A stretch of DNA of 8,999 nucleotides from Methanobacteriota archaeon (GTDB lineage Archaea; Thermoplasmatota; Thermoplasmata; JAUWGG01), in contig JAUWGG010000027.1 of assembly GCA_030606525.1 (NCBI GenBank), positions 1 to 8,999 on the forward strand, written 5' to 3'. Below, one piece after another: positions 5,552 to 8,999 of the stretch. The translations under genes and the position numbers were made by a program. Each line of letters starts with the position of its first letter. Position 1 is the stretch's first letter. The notes under the pieces were generated by a model that was not told the origin of the DNA, did not search any database, and worked only from the letters and a program-made list of their open reading frames with translations.

Positions 5552-6298
5552 TTAAAACAACTTGCTTATCAAATTATTTTCCAACTTTAATCTTCTAATG
5601 AATTTTACAGCGTCAGAAATGTTACTAACATCTTCTAGTCTGTCATGGGTATCTGTGCCAATGGAGATCATTACTCTGCTTTCTTTCAACTTATCAAAGA
5701 AATTTGGACAATAATGGTAATATGGCTTACTGAATTTCGAATAGCGTATGGAAGTGCATAGTTCGACGAACACATCATCTATTCTCAATACCCTAATTAG
5801 CGCCTCCATCCCTACACCAGCGAAGTTCTTTCCAATATCGTTGTGTGCTAACCCTACCAAACAATCTATGTCTTTCCTCATTTCCAACAATTCCCATAAA
5901 GGCATACCTCTCCATAGATCATCTTGAACGTACTCAAACAGAACATAATCTAAATTTCCAAGCAATCCAAAATCTATTTTAGAGAAATCTGTTCTCTCTT
6001 TGCACGAATCTATCTCTACACCTGTTAAAACTTTAATTTTATCATTATATCTCTCTGCCAAACTGTGGATATGCTTAATGTAGGCTTTTAATTCATCGTG
6101 AGGGATAGCGCTTATTTTCAATGTGGCATAATGATCAGAAATGCCAACATGAGTCAACCCGCATCTAATCGCTTCCTCGATGATCTGCTCTGGAGAATAT
6201 TTACCATCTGATAGCACAGTATGATTGTGGAGATTGATCGCTATTTTTGTATTTTTATTTGTACTTGTTGGTTTACGGATTAATTTCTTCAATTTCAC
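5552..6298 (-). CDS. PHP-domain metal-dependent phosphoesterase-like protein
   Basis: About 248 residues of a PHP (polymerase and histidinol phosphatase) domain, a metal-binding barrel that usually hydrolyses phosphate esters. Metal-ligand motifs seen: HNH (H24, H26), SDG (D31), ISDH (H56), GVEID (E95), LAHND (H152) and GTDTHD (D216, H218). The usual 'GSVH' motif after the DYV strand is replaced by FEYV (121-124), so one canonical His appears absent. I chose the GTG at 6298: it makes a 4-base GTGA overlap with the upstream fusion gene and has GGGAG five bases before it. A GTG at 6310 would add four residues and bury that site. Co-transcription with the hexulose-phosphate synthase fusion suggests a sugar-phosphate or related substrate, but that is inference. 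A histidinol-phosphatase label is not supported, as no histidine genes are nearby. Confidence 0.85.
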   Translation of the reverse strand: MKLKKLIRKPTSTNKNTKIAINLHNHTVLSDGKYSPEQIIEEAIRCGLTHVGISDHYATLKISAIPHDELKAYIKHIHSLAERYNDKIKVLTGVEIDSCKERTDFSKIDFGLLGNLDYVLFEYVQDDLWRGMPLWELLEMRKDIDCLVGLAHNDIGKNFAGVGMEALIRVLRIDDVFVELCTSIRYSKFSKPYYHYCPNFFDKLKESRVMISIGTDTHDRLEDVSNISDAVKFIRRLKLENNLISKLF

Positions 6299-7584
6299 AC
6301 TTTCTCCCACTTCTTAACATTCAACACCTTCGATAAAGTGCTTCCCCTTTGAATTTCCTCCCGTATTCTATTCTCTCGCTCCAAAACATCCAATGCCCTA
6401 TTTGCGATCTCAACAGCGATTTCGTTTGGTATGACCATAACACCGCTTTCGTCCCCTACGATCCAATCACCTGGATTCACTTCTTCTCCACCGCATACTA
6501 TCTTGCCGCCTATCTCCCCATACCCTTTTGGTTCTCCTGCACAGGAGGAGATGTGCCTTGAAAAAAGAGGAAGGTTCATTTCCAATATACTATCTAGATC
6601 CCTAGCTGCGCCGTCTATCACCACACCTTCGATGCCTTTAACTTTGCAGCTCCATGATGCTAGTTCACCCCACACCGCTTTTTGTCCTTTAGATGCATCG
6701 ATGACTATCACGTTCCCTTTTTTAGCCATATCTACAGCTTCAACAGGTTTAGCCCAATCTCCATCTAGGGTTTGCACGGTTACCGCTTTACCAACCATCT
6801 TGACATTGTGACTGATTCTAGGAATTAAACCTATCATTGTGCCTTTTTTATGCATGGCATCACTTATATTCGGCGTCGATACCTTCTTGAAAGCTTCATA
6901 CAGCTCTTCTTCTTTATACCTTTTAAAAAGATTAGATTTGATTGCCTTTCTTTCAATCATTGCCTTTTTTATTGTGGCTGCAGCCTTTTTAATATTCGTT
7001 GATTTGGTGATGGCACCGCCCACGATTATTATTGATGCTCCAGCTTTAACTACTTCTGCAGCTGTTTCAGAATTCAATCCACCTGCAACAGCTATGGGCA
7101 TCCCTATGCCTGCTACCTCTTTTAGCGCCTCCAATGGATTTTCACCAACCATTTGTTTATCTATACTGACATGGACACACAGATAATGTACTCCTAATTT
7201 CTTTACTTCCATCCCCCTTTCCTTTTTATTCTTAACACCTAACAGATCGACCATGATCTTCGAATCGTATCTTTTTGCTGTTTTCACTGCCTCCCCGATC
7301 GTTTCATCACTTGCTGCGCCCATGACACAAATCACATCAGCACCGGATTTTGAGGCCATCTCGACCTCTAGACCGCCGACGTCCATTGTTTTCATATCTG
7401 CTACTATAACATGCGATTGAAAAATCTTCTTCAACTGCCTGATTGCCGCCATGCCCTCACTTTTTATTAAAGGCGTACCAGCCTCGATCCAATCTGCGCC
7501 ACCATCAACAGCTTCCATTGCTATCTGCTTTGCCCTGTGCCAATTGATCAGGTCCAACGCTACCTGTAAAATCGGTCTGTGCAT
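6295..7584 (-). CDS. Fused 3-hexulose-6-phosphate synthase / RraA-like protein
   Basis: 429 residues, two domains. Residues about 1-212 form an HPS/KGPDC-type barrel of the OMP-decarboxylase suprafamily, with VALDL (D11), the DxKxxD motif ADMKTMD (D63, K65, D68), and phosphate-binding VAGGL (167-170) and IIIVGGAIT (185-193). Residues about 225-429 match the RraA/HMG-CHA aldolase-like family: STPNISDAM (236-244), WGEL (E307), VIDGAARD (R328, D329) and GDWIVGDESGVMVIP (372-386). HPS interconverts ribulose 5-phosphate plus formaldehyde with hexulose 6-phosphate; in archaea lacking the oxidative pentose-phosphate route it makes pentose from fructose 6-phosphate. The isomerase partner is not in view. 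This fusion is known in archaea, often annotated as a ribonuclease regulator, but RNase E regulation is implausible here. I start at ATG 7584, where the VALDL barrel begins; an upstream start (7668) would add 28 poorly conserved residues into the divergent gene. Confidence 0.92.
   Translation of the reverse strand: MHRPILQVALDLINWHRAKQIAMEAVDGGADWIEAGTPLIKSEGMAAIRQLKKIFQSHVIVADMKTMDVGGLEVEMASKSGADVICVMGAASDETIGEAVKTAKRYDSKIMVDLLGVKNKKERGMEVKKLGVHYLCVHVSIDKQMVGENPLEALKEVAGIGMPIAVAGGLNSETAAEVVKAGASIIIVGGAITKSTNIKKAAATIKKAMIERKAIKSNLFKRYKEEELYEAFKKVSTPNISDAMHKKGTMIGLIPRISHNVKMVGKAVTVQTLDGDWAKPVEAVDMAKKGNVIVIDASKGQKAVWGELASWSCKVKGIEGVVIDGAARDLDSILEMNLPLFSRHISSCAGEPKGYGEIGGKIVCGGEEVNPGDWIVGDESGVMVIPNEIAVEIANRALDVLERENRIREEIQRGSTLSKVLNVKKWEKV
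6304..6308 (-). promoter_or_regulatory. Ribosome site deciding the PHP gene start
   Basis: Minus-strand GGGAG lies five bases before the GTG at 6298, inside the last codons of the fusion gene (the Trp-Glu-Lys-Val end). This spacing, together with the 4-base GTGA stop/start overlap, favours the GTG at 6298 over the upstream in-frame GTG at 6310. Confidence 0.55.
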
Positions 7585-7606
7585 GTTCAATACACCGTTG
7601 TTTTCC

Positions 7607-7640
7607 TTTAAAAAGATTATCATATGAAAAAAGTTATAAA
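7607..7640. promoter_or_regulatory. Divergent promoter region with two TATA-like boxes
   Basis: Minus-directed: CTTTTTAAAGG at 7607-7617, centred about 28 bases before the fusion-gene ATG at 7584. Plus-directed: TTATAAA at 7634-7640, centred 26 bases before the ATG at 7663 of the KaiC-like gene. Both distances fit leaderless or near-leaderless transcripts. The fusion gene has only a weak GGTG eight bases before its ATG, and the KaiC-like gene has no ribosome site at normal spacing. The two boxes lie about 25 bases apart, so initiation complexes on them could interfere with each other; that is inference. Confidence 0.5.
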
Positions 7641-7662
7641 CAAGGGTATCATATCTAAAAAT

Positions 7663-8403
7663 ATGCAATATGCAATTTCTTCTGAGATAAAAAGATGTGA
7701 AACAGGTATTGAAGATCTAGATAACATCCTCAATGGTGGTTTTCCTGAGGGAAATACGATTTTGTTATCTGGCGCATGCGGTACTGGTAAGACAACACTG
7801 AGCTTGGAATATTCTATTCGCGGTGCTCTTGCTGAAAAAAATTCATTATTTATATCAGTTACCGAACCTTTCAATAAATTATTGTTAAATACCATTCCAT
7901 ACGATTTTTATGATTCCGCTCTAATTGAAAAGAATAAGTTGATATTCGTTGATTTGCCTATGATCTACAAGCGTCTGGGCCTAAAAAAGAGCGAGTTCTC
8001 ATCAGATGATGTAAAGAAATTGGTGCAAACTATCGCTGATATCATAAAAGAAGGGGGAATAAAAAAATTAGTTATTGATTCCATCACACCAATATGCTAT
8101 CATCTTAATACAAAACAAAAAATCTGCGATTTCATACTGCAAATTGCTAACATGGTCTCTGAGCTTGATTGCACGACTGTATTGGTCTCCGAAATGTTAA
8201 AAGGAGAAGGGCATTCTATGTTCGGCGTGGAAGAGGGGCTCGTGGATGGAGTTGTCTTAATGGAAAACTATGAACGTAGAGGAGATCTGTTGAGGACGCT
8301 GCAGATCATCAAGATGCGTGGTACAGGTCATTCTCGGGCAAGGTATGTGATCGATTTAACCAAGGGTGGTGTGTTATTGACACCTCTCCTCAAGGGTGAT
8401 TGA
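7663..8403 (+). CDS. Single-domain KaiC/RAD55-like RecA-superfamily ATPase
   Basis: 246 residues from the preferred start. The KaiC-type opening ETGIEDLDNILNGGFPEGN (13-31) leads into Walker A GACGTGKT (37-44). VTEP (66-69) aligns with the catalytic Glu pair of KaiC, keeping one Glu. Walker B is KLVIDS (135-140), then LVSEM (174-178), VDGVVLM (194-200) and a beta-rich C terminus (RTLQIIKMRGTGHS, 211-224). Only one RecA domain is present, unlike cyanobacterial KaiC; such archaeal proteins are widespread and mostly uncharacterised, some tied to signalling or motility. I chose ATG 7663 because a TATA-like box lies 26 bases upstream and the protein then begins just before the conserved opening. 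ATG 7624 gives 13 more residues with no ribosome site. The next gene starts after its TGA, with GGTGAT at 8395-8400 as ribosome site, so the two are surely co-translated. Confidence 0.88.
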   Translation: MQYAISSEIKRCETGIEDLDNILNGGFPEGNTILLSGACGTGKTTLSLEYSIRGALAEKNSLFISVTEPFNKLLLNTIPYDFYDSALIEKNKLIFVDLPMIYKRLGLKKSEFSSDDVKKLVQTIADIIKEGGIKKLVIDSITPICYHLNTKQKICDFILQIANMVSELDCTTVLVSEMLKGEGHSMFGVEEGLVDGVVLMENYERRGDLLRTLQIIKMRGTGHSRARYVIDLTKGGVLLTPLLKGD

Positions 8404-8999
8404 ATGAGTGCAGCAGTAGAAATTGCAAATAGATTGATGGGATTTGAAGATGCGGTATCGATAGCACTGCAGATCAAAGATGATAATTATTTTGATGCTG
8501 TCCAGGGTATTTTAGATAATTTTGCTGTAAAAAAGAAGTTGGAAAGCATTTATGTTGCCGCCGCCATACCATCTCGCTCTATCATCGATGCTCTTAAAGT
8601 TCTTGAGATTGATCCAAGTAGAATACATTTCGTTGACTGCATATCATATATCATGCTTGGCTATGCTGCAAAAGAGGAGCAGGTACTGCACATTGAAAGT
8701 CCGACTATGCTTGAAAATATCACGTTGAAAGTGAAATATCTAATGAGGAAAAGTAAAAGTGATAATGTTGTCATCATTGATTCTATAAATGCCTTGGCGA
8801 TACATAATGATATAAAGATACTGTCTGAGTTCTTGCACATTCTGGTCAGCAATCTAAGAGCAAAGAATGTATATACGATAATTCTAACCATGAAAGAACA
8901 CATCTCGGATGAGATAAGTGAGATGATCGCCTTGGTATGCGATGAGATAATTGAAATGGATGGGAAAATAAAAGAAGAAACAAAAGAAGAAAAAAGGAC
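8404..8999 (+). CDS. RecA-fold-like protein lacking Walker A (KaiC partner), 3' end beyond window
   Basis: The frame stays open from ATG 8404 to the right edge: 198 residues visible, no stop. It starts directly after the stop of the KaiC-like gene. Near residues 22-40 there is DDNYFDAVQGILDNF, then a strand SIYVAAAIPSRSIIDAL (48-64), RIHFVDCIS (73-81), and VVIIDSINALAI (122-133) resembling a Walker B strand with its aspartate. Later come a YTIILTM strand (157-163) and LVCDEIIEMDGK (177-188). No glycine-rich P-loop is found anywhere before the first strand, so ATP binding in the usual way is unlikely. The layout resembles archaeal proteins of KaiC-like fold without P-loop. The visible end is Lys/Glu-rich, probably a charged tail. 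A role as inactive partner or regulator of the neighbouring ATPase is inference. Confidence 0.75.
   Translation, partial: MSAAVEIANRLMGFEDAVSIALQIKDDNYFDAVQGILDNFAVKKKLESIYVAAAIPSRSIIDALKVLEIDPSRIHFVDCISYIMLGYAAKEEQVLHIESPTMLENITLKVKYLMRKSKSDNVVIIDSINALAIHNDIKILSEFLHILVSNLRAKNVYTIILTMKEHISDEISEMIALVCDEIIEMDGKIKEETKEEKR

Noticed and set aside
5552..6298. Histidinol phosphatase or DNA polymerase X label for the PHP gene
   Set aside because: Only the PHP fold is visible; there is no polymerase domain and no histidine gene nearby, and a ligand motif differs.
6295..6910. RNase E inhibitor (RraA) function for the C-terminal domain
   Set aside because: The name comes from a bacterial protein; archaea generally lack RNase E of that kind, and the family includes metabolic aldolase/decarboxylase members.
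6349..7186. Several plus-strand frames within the HPS-RraA gene
   Set aside because: All are antisense to a gene with strong motifs in both domains.
7585..7668. Upstream start for the HPS-RraA fusion adding 28 residues
   Set aside because: The barrel's first strand begins right after the ATG at 7584, the extra residues look like translated promoter DNA, and the extension would overlap the divergent gene.
7620..7895. Minus-strand frame over the start of the KaiC-like gene
   Set aside because: Antisense to the Walker A region, with no domain and no promoter.
1..8999. tRNA, rRNA, CRISPR array, insertion sequence or attachment site
   Set aside because: Intergenic space is minimal, no cloverleaf or regularly spaced repeats were found by eye, and there is no transposase or integrase.

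Overview
The window looks archaeal, and I place it in the euryarchaeal branch, perhaps Thermoplasmatota or a relative. It encodes an archaeal-type primase catalytic subunit, a lipoate-protein ligase split into LplA and LplB as in Thermoplasma, a hexulose-phosphate synthase fused to an RraA-like domain, and KaiC/RAD55-type ATPases. It also has promoters with TATA-like boxes about 26-29 bases ahead of start codons, which fits leaderless transcripts. The lineage is inference; no rRNA or tRNA gene is present. The DNA is AT-rich and densely coding, and no gene-free stretch reaches 300 bases.

Positions 1-2405 (+ strand) form a tight cluster for protein lipoylation. It holds the 3' part of a radical SAM biotin-synthase-like gene, lplA, lplB, and a second radical SAM gene of a different subfamily. 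Two unlike radical SAM proteins around a split ligase match the sLpl(AB)-LipS1/LipS2 route, in which the ligase loads octanoate or lipoate and the two radical SAM enzymes insert the two sulfur atoms. No lipoylated acceptor protein is in view.

Positions 2402-7584 (- strand) read in this order: hexulose-6-phosphate synthase/RraA fusion, PHP-domain protein, small EF-Tu-domain-2-like protein, primase small subunit PriS, and a membrane protein with three zinc ribbons and a C-terminal helix-hairpin-helix domain. The first two genes overlap by 4 bases and form one unit (formaldehyde/pentose-phosphate metabolism plus a putative phosphoesterase). The small protein and PriS each have their own TATA-like box. 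The membrane protein follows PriS after only 4 bases and is probably co-translated with it. This block converges on the lipoate cluster, and the two end genes share a palindromic TTAA as their stop codons.

Positions 7585-8999 (+ strand) are divergent from the fusion gene. They hold a single-domain KaiC-like ATPase with an intact Walker A, followed directly by a RecA-fold-like partner that lacks Walker A and runs off the window.

The points most worth a second look are the lipoate cluster, the sequon-rich membrane/HhH protein coupled to primase, the PHP protein apparently missing one metal ligand, and the paired active/inactive KaiC-like proteins.
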